Source: Maribacter sp. 4G9 (lineage in GTDB: Bacteria > Bacteroidota > Bacteroidia > Flavobacteriales > Flavobacteriaceae). Taken from it: 64,000 nt of DNA. Shown piece by piece: positions 1 to 7,210 of the stretch. The position numbers and the translations under genes were made by a program. Positions within the stretch are counted from its first letter, which is position 1. Each line of letters starts with the position of its first letter. Location of the stretch: positions 1 to 64,000 of the forward strand of contig NZ_MDGL01000179.1 of NCBI RefSeq assembly GCF_002742265.1. The letters run 5' to 3'. The notes under the pieces were generated by a model. It was given only the letters and a program-made list of their open reading frames with translations. It ran no database searches and had not been told where the DNA came from.

Positions 1-103
1 TAATGACACCAGCTTTGGCAAGATGGGCCAAAAGTGCCCTTGAACCGTTGTTCGGTGCTTTTGTAAGGCATCCAAGATTAGCGCTGCCAATCTAAGGCGG
101 ACC

Positions 104-127
104 AAAAAAAGCCCCGTAAAGAGGCTT
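104..127 (-). terminator. Rho-independent terminator, minus strand
   Basis: Read on the minus strand, an AGCCTC / GGGGCT stem (one G-T pair) with a short loop is followed by seven T residues. It lies downstream of the leftmost cassette gene and could end its transcript. The rest of 1-177 shows no gene. It contains a short GCACAAC...GTTGCAC motif near 160-184, unlike the long repeats to the right, so the first cassette has a different or truncated site at its left end. Confidence 0.55.
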
Positions 128-189
128 GTACGGATCCATTTTTTCACGGATTAATATCTTGTGCAACGGTTACCATTGTTGTGCTTTCG

Positions 190-954
190 TTATTTTTTTA
201 TTTCCAATTCAATGTCAACCAAAATTTCCTCTATTTGCTCTTTTATTCCACCAAAAAATCTTGGTCCATTAGTCGCCTGAATTGTTAAATAGTAATCTAA
301 AAGATTGTTTTCAAATTCAATTAAACCGAAAACTCCCTTATTGCTTGAATTGTCCGAAATTGATTCATACTCAAAATTAAGACCTCTGTTAGCTAAAACT
401 CTTCGTACACTTCCATTTTTATTTAATTGCTTTAGCATTATATCTTTCGTTGCAAGAGTATAGTTTTCTTGTATTTTTAAATAATCCAATGTGCTCTCGA
501 AAGATGCGATTTTTTGTCTTAATCCTTCATTTTGAATTAGATTAAGATTCCCAGAACTAATAATATCTGTCAAGACTCCTTTTGAAGGGGTGTATGTTGC
601 ATCTCCTTTAAAAACTGAATATATAATTTCAGACACTATTTTTTCACTAATGGTGTCGCGAATATTAGTATCAAATAATGATAGCATATTTTCAACTGAA
701 TTTATTAGATTTTTATTTTTTGTGAGACAATCATCAATTTTATTTAGGTTAGTTTTAAATTCAGATTTTAGTGATAATAAATAAGTTTGCTCTATTTTTC
801 TTTGCTGTCTATTATTATTGAGATTATTTATTTGTAATGCAATCAAAATCCCAATAACAACAAGTATTATTTCCCCAACTGCATATTTAAAATACTTTCC
901 AGTTTTGTTTTCCATAAGCAAGTTTTGGCGGATTTTTCTAAAGATTTTTATCAT
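190..954 (-). CDS. DUF6090 family membrane protein (cassette 1)
   Basis: This 254-residue protein starts with a short basic region and then the motif KYFKYAVGEIILVVIGILIA (residues about 21-40), which holds a single membrane segment and is the hallmark of the Bacteroidota family DUF6090. The rest is a hydrophilic, partly helical domain with a KIEQTYLLSLKSEF-type stretch just after the membrane helix. It is probably anchored in the inner membrane with the bulk outside the membrane. Its function is unknown. Start 954 lies 22 bp inside the right cassette boundary, and the stop is 3 bp from the left boundary, so the gene fills its cassette. DUF6090 genes are very common in flavobacterial genomes and often occur in accessory DNA (family knowledge). 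Confidence 0.85.
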   Translation of the reverse strand: MIKIFRKIRQNLLMENKTGKYFKYAVGEIILVVIGILIALQINNLNNNRQQRKIEQTYLLSLKSEFKTNLNKIDDCLTKNKNLINSVENMLSLFDTNIRDTISEKIVSEIIYSVFKGDATYTPSKGVLTDIISSGNLNLIQNEGLRQKIASFESTLDYLKIQENYTLATKDIMLKQLNKNGSVRRVLANRGLNFEYESISDNSSNKGVFGLIEFENNLLDYYLTIQATNGPRFFGGIKEQIEEILVDIELEIKK

Positions 955-978
955 TGGTTAGCGGTTGGTTATAATGAA

Positions 979-1391
979 GCACAACGCAGGGCTATGTGAA
1001 GCCACGTTACGGGTTTTAAATTTACGCAACTTGTTGGGATAAATTTACAAATACGTGTTGAACGTGGCCAGGTTGCATATAGCCGTTGATATGTACAGTT
1101 TTCCTCGATGGCGCCTAAAGGTGATAGGTTGGATGGTCCCTCATCCTACGGATTATGCAAACTGGCATGGCCCTGCGATGATGTACAAATCCCAAGGGGC
1201 GGGAATTGGAGCCTTTGGCGACAATGTAGCGACTTGGGTTCACCTTTAGGTGAATTGTACATCATCGTGATTGTATAAGATTAGTTGCGTGTACTAAATA
1301 TTAACTTTAAAAATAAGCAATACAAAAGAATCACGCAATTAGTTTCCAAAAAGGAAACAACTAGCAATTAATTTTATACTGTGTTGTGTGG
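979..1391. repeat. Composite attC-like repeat, copy 1
   Basis: The core is 981-1267, followed by a hairpin stem GTATAAGATTAGTTGCGTG (1273-1291) that pairs with an imperfect complement near 1358-1379, and then the next cassette end GTTGTGTG (1383-1390). Inside the core, 986-1010 and 1060-1088 form an imperfect attC-like stem (GCCACGTT / AACGTGGC, GGCTAT / ATAGCC) with extrahelical bases. It encloses a nested AAATTTA / TAAATTT hairpin. The second half of the core has perfect 13-bp arms CGATGATGTACAA (1176-1188) and TTGTACATCATCG (1255-1267). The variable loop (1292-1357) holds a GTTTCC / GGAAAC hairpin. This copy carries G at 1012 (CGGGTTTT), like copy 5. Confidence 0.85.
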
Positions 1392-1530
1392 CGTTTTTTA
1401 TGTTTAAGTCGGTTTGTAATTTTATTATTTCGGTTTTAAAGGCAGATAATTTTATTCCTTTTAGAATAGATTATAAGCGTGAGTTTAAATATTATAAGTT
1501 CTTTTTCATTACTATTGCTAAAATCATTCG

Positions 1531-1884
1531 TTAAGGTTCAACATTAGGAAGCGCAATGTTTAGGCTAAACTTTATTCTTGAAACTGATTCATTTATCTCT
1601 TTGTCAGATAATTTTCCACCAAGTTTTAACGAATAAACATTAATTCCGCCTTCTCCACCTGTTTCTTGTGAGCTTGATGTGGTTACAGCTATATCAAAAT
1701 CTATTTTAGATACAGCTCTTGCGCCTTCTTCGTTTCCGAAATATGTTGTTTGGTTTTTATCAAAATCCCACTTTCCGACATGAGGATTAATTCTCGCACC
1801 GTTTTCATTTGCGAAATCTTGCGATTCTTTAATTCCTTTTATAATTGATTTTAGTGTGTTTGAAATGAATACGTCGAGTTGCAT
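1531..1884 (-). CDS. Trypco2-like domain protein (cassette 2)
   Basis: This 117-residue soluble protein has no signal peptide. The C-terminal half contains KIDFDIAVTTSSSQETGGEGG followed by alternating strands and ends VSRIKFSLNIALP. That layout (a beta hairpin, a glycine-rich loop, and an SVSRIKF-x-(I/V)-x-LP ending) resembles the trypsin-co-occurring domain 2 (Trypco2) family, found in predicted conflict or signalling operons. The assignment is by eye from this pattern. The N-terminal residues VFISNTLKSIIKGIKESQ form an amphipathic helix, also typical of that family. The start codon lies only 5 bp from a small divergent frame at 1890. A gap of 140 bp separates the stop from the left cassette end and shows no gene. 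Confidence 0.55.
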   Translation of the reverse strand: MQLDVFISNTLKSIIKGIKESQDFANENGARINPHVGKWDFDKNQTTYFGNEEGARAVSKIDFDIAVTTSSSQETGGEGGINVYSLKLGGKLSDKEINESVSRIKFSLNIALPNVEP

Positions 1885-1889
1885 TTGGT

Positions 1890-2024
1890 ATGGATTTAGT
1901 ATTTGAAAAATTAAATAAAGCGAAACAAGTTCTTAATTTGTCTGATGATGAATTTAAAGGTGTTTGTTTAGCTATTGATGAAATGAAAAACAAGCAAAAA
2001 GTTAATCAAGGTCAGAAGGAATAA
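1890..2024 (+). CDS. Possible 44-aa small protein (cassette 2)
   Basis: An ATG-started frame encodes 44 residues (MDLVFEKLNKAKQVLNLSDD and onward, ending QGQKE). It is rich in Lys, Asp and Glu and looks like one or two short helices. It runs opposite to both minus-strand genes of the cassette: its start is 5 bp from the start of the 1884 gene, and its last 23 bp overlap the end of the 2202 gene. The composition is plausible for a real peptide and the frame fills an otherwise empty 117-bp gap. Chance occurrence in AT-rich DNA cannot be excluded. No family recognised. Confidence 0.3.
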   Translation: MDLVFEKLNKAKQVLNLSDDEFKGVCLAIDEMKNKQKVNQGQKE

Positions 2025-2202
2025 AATAATTTCCGTTTAGCTCGTATAGATTTTCTTTTATGTGTTTTAGTTTATCGACTTGTTCTTGTTCTAAATATGT
2101 ATATACTGAAATGTCAGATATATTAAATTTAGTAATATCATCAAGTCCGTTTACTTTAATAAATCGGTAAAGATTGGTTTCTTTGTCAAAATTGTTTTTC
2201 AT
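2002..2202 (-). CDS. Hypothetical 66-aa protein (cassette 2)
   Basis: A small acidic soluble protein of 66 residues (MKNNFDKETNLYRFIKVNGL and onward) with no membrane segment or signal peptide. It is rich in Asn, Asp, Leu and Tyr and would form a small helix/strand mix. It is not recognised. Its start is 36 bp inside the right cassette boundary, the usual distance here, so it is probably the first gene of cassette 2 on the minus strand, with the Trypco2-like gene second, 117 bp downstream. Confidence 0.5.
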   Translation of the reverse strand: MKNNFDKETNLYRFIKVNGLDDITKFNISDISVYTYLEQEQVDKLKHIKENLYELNGNYFIPSDLD

Positions 2203-2238
2203 AAGTCCAAAATATTATTATTAACGTGTATTAAATGA

Positions 2239-2653
2239 CACACAACGCAGGGCTATGTGAAGCCACGTTACGGATTTTAAATTTACGCAACTTGTTGGGA
2301 TAAATTTACAAATACGTGTTGAACGTGGCCAGGTTGCATATAGCCGTTGATATGTACAGTTTTCCTCGATGGCGCCTAAAGGTGATAGGTTGGATGGTCC
2401 CTCATCCTACGGATTATGCAAACTGGCATGGCCCTGCGATGATGTACAAATCCCAAGGGGCGGGAATTGGAGCCTTTGGCGACAATGTAGCGACTTGGGT
2501 TCACCTTTAGGTGAATTGTACATCATCGGTCTTGTATATGAAAAGTAGCGGGTTTTACAAACTAATTTTTCAGTTTAACAATGACCTATAATTTATTCAT
2601 TTTCTTTTGTTTAAGCGACTAATCCGCTATTTTTTATATACGTTGTTGGCAAC
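2239..2653. repeat. Composite attC-like repeat, copy 2
   Basis: The core 2242-2528 is identical to copy 1 except for one base (CGGATTTT instead of CGGGTTTT). It is followed by the stem GTATATGAAAAGTAGCGG (2534-2551), which pairs with CCGCTATTTTTTATATAC (2624-2641) around a variable loop of about 70 bp. The left end is CACACAAC (belonging to cassette 2), but the right end is GTTGGCAAC (belonging to cassette 3). The two ends of this site therefore do not match each other. Confidence 0.85.
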
Positions 2654-2665
2654 TGGCTTTTCTTT

Positions 2666-3391
2666 TCAGACGCTATGTTGCAATTCTATTTCTGGCATTT
2701 CGTCATAGGTTCGACCATTTAATTCTCTGCCATTTTTCTTTTTGTTTTTTCCGCCCCATTGTTTGAAGAAAAACGCAACGTCTGCCTTTTCACATTGTTC
2801 TTGAATATCAATTACCCAATCAGCATCCATTGGTCTTGGATTGTGTCCACTTTCTCCACCAACAATTACCCAATCAATTTTTTTCAAATTCAAATTCGGA
2901 AGTGCTCCAATTAATGGTTCAAGCGAGAGAAATTTTACTCTTGCATTAGTTTTTCTCAAATAGTCAATTCTATTTTCAACTTTTTGCTCCTCAACTGAAA
3001 CACCCATCCAAATATTATGACTCCATTTTAATTCTTTGTGCAATTCCAATAATCTTTCCGCTCTTTTTGTCAAGACTTGAAAAACGTGTTGCGGATTATC
3101 GTTCATTACCTTAAAAACCTTTTTTATAAATTCTAGTGGTATTTCTTCGTGAAATAAGTCACTCATCGAGTTTACAAAAACTACTTTTGACTTTTTCCAA
3201 GTATAAGGCACTTTTAAGGCAGATTCGTGTGTACGAACTTTGAAATTGTCTTTATATTTTTCAACTCCCATAGCTTGAAGTCGTTTAGACATAATTTCTG
3301 CATAACAGAATTTACAACCTTGGGAAACTTTAGTGCATCCAGTTGTAGGATTCCAAGTCATTTCTGTCCATTCTATACTTGATTGAGCCAT
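2666..3391 (-). CDS. DUF5131 (phage Gp37/Gp68-like) radical-SAM family protein (cassette 3)
   Basis: This 241-residue protein starts with SSIEWTEMTWNPTTGC and carries three clustered cysteines C19-x6-C26-x2-C29, followed by Tyr-Ala. This is the three-Cys motif of the DUF5131/Gp37-Gp68 family, thought to bind an iron-sulfur cluster as in radical-SAM enzymes. Later motifs match the family: VFVNSMSDLFHEEIP, VFQVLTKRAERL, WMGVSVEEQ, FLSLEPLIG, WVIVGGESGHNPRPMD. The substrate is unknown. It follows the TcmP gene with 2 bp between them, and such pairs are the reason for the name 'three-Cys-motif partner'. The length is normal for the family, so the gene looks intact. Confidence 0.9.
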   Translation of the reverse strand: MAQSSIEWTEMTWNPTTGCTKVSQGCKFCYAEIMSKRLQAMGVEKYKDNFKVRTHESALKVPYTWKKSKVVFVNSMSDLFHEEIPLEFIKKVFKVMNDNPQHVFQVLTKRAERLLELHKELKWSHNIWMGVSVEEQKVENRIDYLRKTNARVKFLSLEPLIGALPNLNLKKIDWVIVGGESGHNPRPMDADWVIDIQEQCEKADVAFFFKQWGGKNKKKNGRELNGRTYDEMPEIELQHSV

Positions 3392-3393
3392 AT

Positions 3394-4230
3394 TTATCTA
3401 TTATATTTTTTTACAATATCGTTAGCAATTTTCACTGCTGTTTTATTGTTGGAAGTTAAGAATAAATGATACATAACTGAATTACTCGAATTTTTTAATT
3501 CGTAAGGTTTAGAAACGTGTTCAAAAACTTCTTTTAATCTGTTTCCATATAATTCAGCCGATTTTTCAATTGCTTTATCTTCTTTTTGAATATGAGTAAA
3601 TTCCTCGAATAATGTTGGGCTTTTAGTGTAAAATAAATCTGTTATATCGTTTTTGCTTATCCCAAGAAATTTTTCGAGTCTAGTCAACCAAGCCTCTGAA
3701 ATTTGTCCATTCTTTTTTAGTAAACGATTAACGCCTAAACCTGTCGGGACTAATATCCACATATCAAGATTTAAACCTTTTAAAGATTCAATAGAACGCC
3801 ATTCAACTTGCATTCCGCAAGGGTCAATGTAGGCTAAAGTCCTTACTGATTTGTTTTTTTGGTCTCTTAAAAAGTTTGAAAGGTCTATTAGCTTTCTATT
3901 ACAATCTTCGTTAGCTAGAAATATTTGTTTTTGAGGAAATAAATCTTTTGTAACTTCTTTTAGACTCTCCAAATTTTCTTCGTCCTTTTCTACGAAGTAG
4001 TAGATATCGAAAGGTCTTGGATTGTCAATTTCAACAATTCTTTTAGCGGCACCAACGGTTATGTCAATATCTACTTTATCGTCTTTGATAATTGAGCCTG
4101 AACCAGCGAAACCGTCAAAATAGAGAAGCTCGAAGAAGTGTTTATCTTTCATTATTTGTAGATAAGCCTTTGCATATTCTACAAGAATCTCAATTTTTAT
4201 TTTAGTCCAATTTCCACCAAATTCATTCAT
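3394..4230 (-). CDS. tcmP: Three-Cys-motif partner protein TcmP (cassette 3)
   Basis: This 278-residue protein has a methyltransferase-like fold signature: the glycine-rich motif YFDGFAGSG (residues 37-45), an acidic second strand (YYFVEKDEENL, about 78-88) and the motif-IV-like sequence AYIDPCGMQVEW (134-145). The C-terminal part is helical and rich in charged residues. This matches TcmP, the partner of DUF5131 proteins. The molecular role of TcmP is unproven, although the fold suggests S-adenosylmethionine or nucleotide binding. The start is 22 bp inside the cassette boundary, and the DUF5131 gene follows after 2 bp, so both are co-transcribed and mobilised together. Confidence 0.85.
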   Translation of the reverse strand: MNEFGGNWTKIKIEILVEYAKAYLQIMKDKHFFELLYFDGFAGSGSIIKDDKVDIDITVGAAKRIVEIDNPRPFDIYYFVEKDEENLESLKEVTKDLFPQKQIFLANEDCNRKLIDLSNFLRDQKNKSVRTLAYIDPCGMQVEWRSIESLKGLNLDMWILVPTGLGVNRLLKKNGQISEAWLTRLEKFLGISKNDITDLFYTKSPTLFEEFTHIQKEDKAIEKSAELYGNRLKEVFEHVSKPYELKNSSNSVMYHLFLTSNNKTAVKIANDIVKKYNR

Positions 4231-4252
4231 TTTTCGGTTGTTTTATCAGCTT

Positions 4253-4666
4253 GTTGCCAACGCAGGGCTATGTGAAGCCACGTTACGGATTTTAAATTTA
4301 CGCAACTTGTTGGGATAAATTTACAAATACGTGTTGAACGTGGCCAGGTTGCATATAGCCGTTGATATGTACAGTTTTCCTCGATGGCGCCTAAAGGTGA
4401 TAGGTTGGATGGTCCCTCATCCTACGGATTATGCAAACTGGCATGGCCCTGCGATGATGTACAAATCCCAAGGGGCGGGAATTGGAGCCTTTGGCGACAA
4501 TGTAGCGACTTGGGTTCACCTTTAGGTGAATTGTACATCATCGGTCTCGTGTATGAGCAGTAAAGGTTTTTATTTACTGCCTTTTCGAGCTGTTGTTGTG
4601 ATTGTTTTTGCGACTACTTTAAGGATTGTCGTTTAGCCTTTATTGCTTATACACATTGTTGTGCTT
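4253..4666. repeat. Composite attC-like repeat, copy 3
   Basis: The core 4257-4543 has CGGATTTT as in copies 2 and 4. The distal stem GTGTATGAGCAGTAAAGG (4549-4566) pairs perfectly with CCTTTATTGCTTATACAC (4637-4654). The left end GTTGCCAAC belongs to cassette 3 and the right end GTTGTGCTT to cassette 4. The first four core bases differ from other copies because here the cassette end is of the GTTGGCAAC type. Confidence 0.85.
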
Positions 4667-4736
4667 TCGGCTTTTATTTGTGCGTTCTGTTTGTCAGTCA
4701 GAATTAGTTTGTTAAATTAGTCAAAAACTTTTTATT

Positions 4737-4940
4737 ATGAAACCGAAAGTTATTTTAAATGAGATTCCTTTTTCAGACGATTTTATAAAATCAATACCCA
4801 ATGAAGGTATAAACTCTCAAGGAAGAGACGCACAAAAAGATTTTAATTCTATGGATGTGTCTCAAACACTTGATGGGGAAAGTCCTTGGGTTATTATTGT
4901 TTGTACTCCTAATGGGCTTTTAATTGATAAAAATTTTTAG
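4737..4940 (+). CDS. Hypothetical 67-aa protein (cassette 4)
   Basis: A small soluble protein (MKPKVILNEIPFSDDFIKSI and onward, 67 residues) with no membrane segment. It contains a hydrophobic strand SPWVIIVCTPNGLLI near the C terminus. It is one of only two plus-strand candidates in the array and is convergent with the 89-aa gene, sharing 4 bp at the stops. It is not recognised. The start ATG lies 70 bp inside the left cassette end and is preceded by an AT-rich stretch that could hold its own promoter. Confidence 0.5.
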   Translation: MKPKVILNEIPFSDDFIKSIPNEGINSQGRDAQKDFNSMDVSQTLDGESPWVIIVCTPNGLLIDKNF

Positions 4941-5206
4941 TCACTTAAACTTGGTTTTATTTTTGGAAGGTTGTCCAAGTCAATTATCCAACCTATTCTT
5001 TTCTTACATACTTCTTTCAATCTGTTTATCTCATTGTCAAGACCTTTTTCTCCATTCCAACGTTTTTCCATTGTCTCATAAAGGTTAGCTAAAGCTGTTC
5101 TAAAATAAACACTTTTTATAGATTGGTCAACGACATCTAAATATGTATTACTTGGATTTTTATTAGGTATTTCTGATGGGAAATGATATTCTTTTTTTGT
5201 GTCCAT
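4937..5206 (-). CDS. Hypothetical 89-aa protein (cassette 4)
   Basis: A soluble protein of 89 residues (MDTKKEYHFPSEIPNKNPSN and onward) with a mid-region TALANLYETMEKRWNGEKGL that is probably helical and a C-terminal CKKRIGWIIDLDNLPKIKPS. It is not recognised. The start is 14 bp from the right cassette boundary, as for the other first genes. It is convergent with the 67-aa gene (4-bp overlap). A convergent toxin/immunity arrangement is possible but nothing in the sequence proves it. Confidence 0.5.
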   Translation of the reverse strand: MDTKKEYHFPSEIPNKNPSNTYLDVVDQSIKSVYFRTALANLYETMEKRWNGEKGLDNEINRLKEVCKKRIGWIIDLDNLPKIKPSLSD

Positions 5207-5220
5207 TTGTTTTTTAGCTG

Positions 5221-5638
5221 AAGCACAACGCAGGGCTATGTGAAGCCACGTTACGGATTTTAAATTTACGCAACTTGTTGGGATAAATTTACAAATACGT
5301 GTTGAACGTGGCCAGGTTGCATATAGCCGTTGATATGTACAGTTTTCCTCGATGGCGCCTAAAGGTGATAGGTTGGATGGTCCCTCATCCTACGGATTAT
5401 GCAAACTGGCATGGCCCTGCGATGATGTACAAATCCCAAGGGGCGGGAATTGGAGCCTTTGGCGACAATGTAGCGACTTGGGTTCACCTTTAGGTGAATT
5501 GTACATCATCGGTCTTGTGTATGAGCAGTAGCGGGTTTCAAGCGACTACTTTTCGGATAACAATATACTTTTTTAAAATGAAAAAACGGTTCAGGTTAGT
5601 ACCTAAACCGCTATTGCTTATACACCGTGTTGTGTGCC
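5221..5638. repeat. Composite attC-like repeat, copy 4
   Basis: The core is 5225-5511 (CGGATTTT variant). The distal stem GTGTATGAGCAGTAGCGG (5517-5534) pairs perfectly with CCGCTATTGCTTATACAC (5608-5625). The variable loop includes a second hairpin, CGGTTCAGGT / ACCTAAACCG (5587-5610). The left end AAGCACAAC belongs to cassette 4 and the right end GTTGTGTGCC to cassette 5. Confidence 0.85.
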
Positions 5639-5643
5639 GTTTT

Positions 5644-5997
5644 TTATTCATTTTCAAGTTCGTTCTGTATCTTTTTCGGTAGTCCCGAAACCACTAAGTC
5701 GTATGAATCTTTAATCCATTCTTCCATCTGTCCGTTCGTTATTTTTCCATTGGTCAAAATACTGTTCCAATGTTTTTTGTTCATATAATAGCCTGGGATT
5801 ACTTCTTCGTGCTTTTCTCGAAGCAACAGAGCCTTTTCGGGCTCGCATTTTACATTGATAAGTTCAAAGGTCTCAATGTTGGTCGAGGAAAACATTTTGC
5901 CTTTAACGGAAAATACCAAAGTCGTTTTGTCAAATGGCATTTTTTCTTCTGCACCTTTTAGGGAAAGGCAGTAGTTTCGGTAGGTTTCTATGTCCAT
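5644..5997 (-). CDS. MmcQ/YjbR family protein (cassette 5)
   Basis: This 117-residue protein begins MDIETYRNYCLSLKGAEEKM, with the typical continuation PFDKTTLVFSVKGKMFSSTN and then NVKCEPEKALLLREKHEEVIPGYYMNKKHWNSI. These are the conserved segments of the MmcQ/YjbR (CyaY-like fold) family, small cytoplasmic proteins often called DNA-binding although the evidence is thin. Length is normal. Its start overlaps the stop of the VOC gene by 1 nt (TAATG), implying translational coupling. The stop lies 5 bp from the cassette boundary. Confidence 0.85.
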   Translation of the reverse strand: MDIETYRNYCLSLKGAEEKMPFDKTTLVFSVKGKMFSSTNIETFELINVKCEPEKALLLREKHEEVIPGYYMNKKHWNSILTNGKITNGQMEEWIKDSYDLVVSGLPKKIQNELENE

Positions 5998-6419
5998 TAC
6001 TCACTTTTTTCTGCAAATCCAAGTATGTAGCCGTTATTGTCCTTTAAGTAAAATTCACGCATTCCGTACCAAGCCGTTTTCAGTTCGGTCGGGTTCAAGC
6101 CTTTGTCCTTTATTTGCTCGTAAAAGTTGTCAATTCCGTCAATTTCCATATAGAACGAAACACTCGCTCCCATTGAAAGTTCTTTTGCAAGACGAACATC
6201 TTCTTTAAAACTATCGGTTCTTTGGAACATCATTTCTACGCTGTCCTTGCTTACCAAGGCGTAAACGTATTCCTTTCCGTCCGTTAATGATTGTTCAATT
6301 CCGTCCTGTGTTTCGGGAACTGCCATTACCAACGAAAAACCTAAAGCATTTTGATAAAATTCTATGGTTTCCCTAATGTTCTTTACCTCAAAATTGGGCG
6401 TTAATTTGTTTGCTTTCAT
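5997..6419 (-). CDS. VOC family (glyoxalase/bleomycin resistance-like) protein (cassette 5)
   Basis: 140 residues when started at the ATG at 6419. The upstream in-frame extension to 6623 runs inside the AraC gene and shows no similarity to the fold. The sequence MKANKLTPNFEVKNIRETIE, FYQNALGF, SVEMMFQ, SVSFYMEIDGIDNFYEQIKD and EFYLKDNNGYILGFAE shows the two beta-alpha-beta-beta-beta modules of the vicinal oxygen chelate fold. The final E of the ILGFAE segment is in the usual metal-ligand position. It could bind or modify a small toxic molecule; the substrate is unknown. It lies between the AraC regulator gene (29 bp upstream) and the MmcQ gene. Confidence 0.85.
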   Translation of the reverse strand: MKANKLTPNFEVKNIRETIEFYQNALGFSLVMAVPETQDGIEQSLTDGKEYVYALVSKDSVEMMFQRTDSFKEDVRLAKELSMGASVSFYMEIDGIDNFYEQIKDKGLNPTELKTAWYGMREFYLKDNNGYILGFAEKSE

Positions 6420-6448
6420 TTCTCTGTTTTTTAATTGAAAGCACAAAT

Positions 6449-7195
6449 TTACGTTTCCTGAATGGTGGTCAATTGTAAAAATCGGTCGTTTTTGTTGAGG
6501 TACAGATTTGTTGGTGTCGAACCCGTGATTTGCTTTACTTGCTTGATAAAATGGGCTTGGTCGTAATAATCGTTTTCTGGGAAAAGTTTGCCGTTCGCAA
6601 TATGCTTTAACGAAGAATGACATTTTAGGATATTGCAGAATGTTTTGAGCGAAAATCCGAAACGGCTGTTGAAATATCTGTTAATTTGCCGACTGCTCCA
6701 AAAAATCCGCTCTGAAAGTTCTTGGACTGAAATTTCGCCTTTTCGTTCGTAAAGAATCTTGAAAAGTTCAAATTTTCTGCTGTCGATTTCTTTTAGGTTT
6801 TTGAGTCCGTATTGCAGTTTCTCGGTTATCGAATCGGTAAACTTCTCAAAACTGCAAAACTCAAAATTTTCGAAGCCAAAAAAAGTCAATGGTAGTTCCG
6901 TTTTTGTGTTTTTGATTTCTTTGATTGACTGTTTGAAAACATATTCGGCAGAAATCAGCTTAAAGCGAACTCCAATCAGTTTGGTGTTTTTTGGTATGGA
7001 AATTTGGATTTGTTTTGTCCAAACTCCTGTCAGCGAAACTTTAGTAATTTGCCCATTTTTGATTTCAATAATCAAGTCGAAAAATCCGTCTGGAAGTATT
7101 TCGTAGTTGCATTCATTTTCGCAAGTTTCAAACTCCCAAAAGCTTTTTATGAAGTTGGAAATAAATCCTTTGGTATGTTTTTCTTGGTAGTTCAC
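6449..7195 (-). CDS. AraC family transcriptional regulator (cassette 5)
   Basis: 248 residues. The N-terminal half (YEILPDGFFDLIIEIKNG, LIGVRFKLISAEYVF) resembles the DUF6597-type sensor domain. The C-terminal part from about residue 160 has the first helix-turn-helix ISVQELSERIFWSSRQINRY followed by FNSRFGFSLKTFCNILKCH. The second helix-turn-helix region AHFIKQVKQITGSTPTNLY is the AraC signature. It is the first gene of cassette 5, 15 bp inside the boundary, and probably controls the VOC and MmcQ genes behind it. The whole cassette thus looks like a self-contained regulated response unit. The inducer is unknown. Confidence 0.85.
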   Translation of the reverse strand: MNYQEKHTKGFISNFIKSFWEFETCENECNYEILPDGFFDLIIEIKNGQITKVSLTGVWTKQIQISIPKNTKLIGVRFKLISAEYVFKQSIKEIKNTKTELPLTFFGFENFEFCSFEKFTDSITEKLQYGLKNLKEIDSRKFELFKILYERKGEISVQELSERIFWSSRQINRYFNSRFGFSLKTFCNILKCHSSLKHIANGKLFPENDYYDQAHFIKQVKQITGSTPTNLYLNKNDRFLQLTTIQET

Positions 7196-7210
7196 GCGTT
7201 TTTTTCAAAT

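Noticed and set aside
1055-1249. 64-residue open frame (MLNVARLHIAVDMYSFPRWR and onward), repeated identically at 2316, 4331, 5299 and 7290
   Set aside because: It exists only because the 287-bp repeat core is copied. It starts with GTG in the attC-like stem and ends in the hairpin, and its sequence has no protein-like conservation beyond nucleotide identity.
6420-6623. N-terminal extension of the VOC gene to a 208-residue protein
   Set aside because: The extension lies inside the AraC gene on the same strand in another frame and has no fold similarity; the ATG at 6419 gives a normal VOC length.
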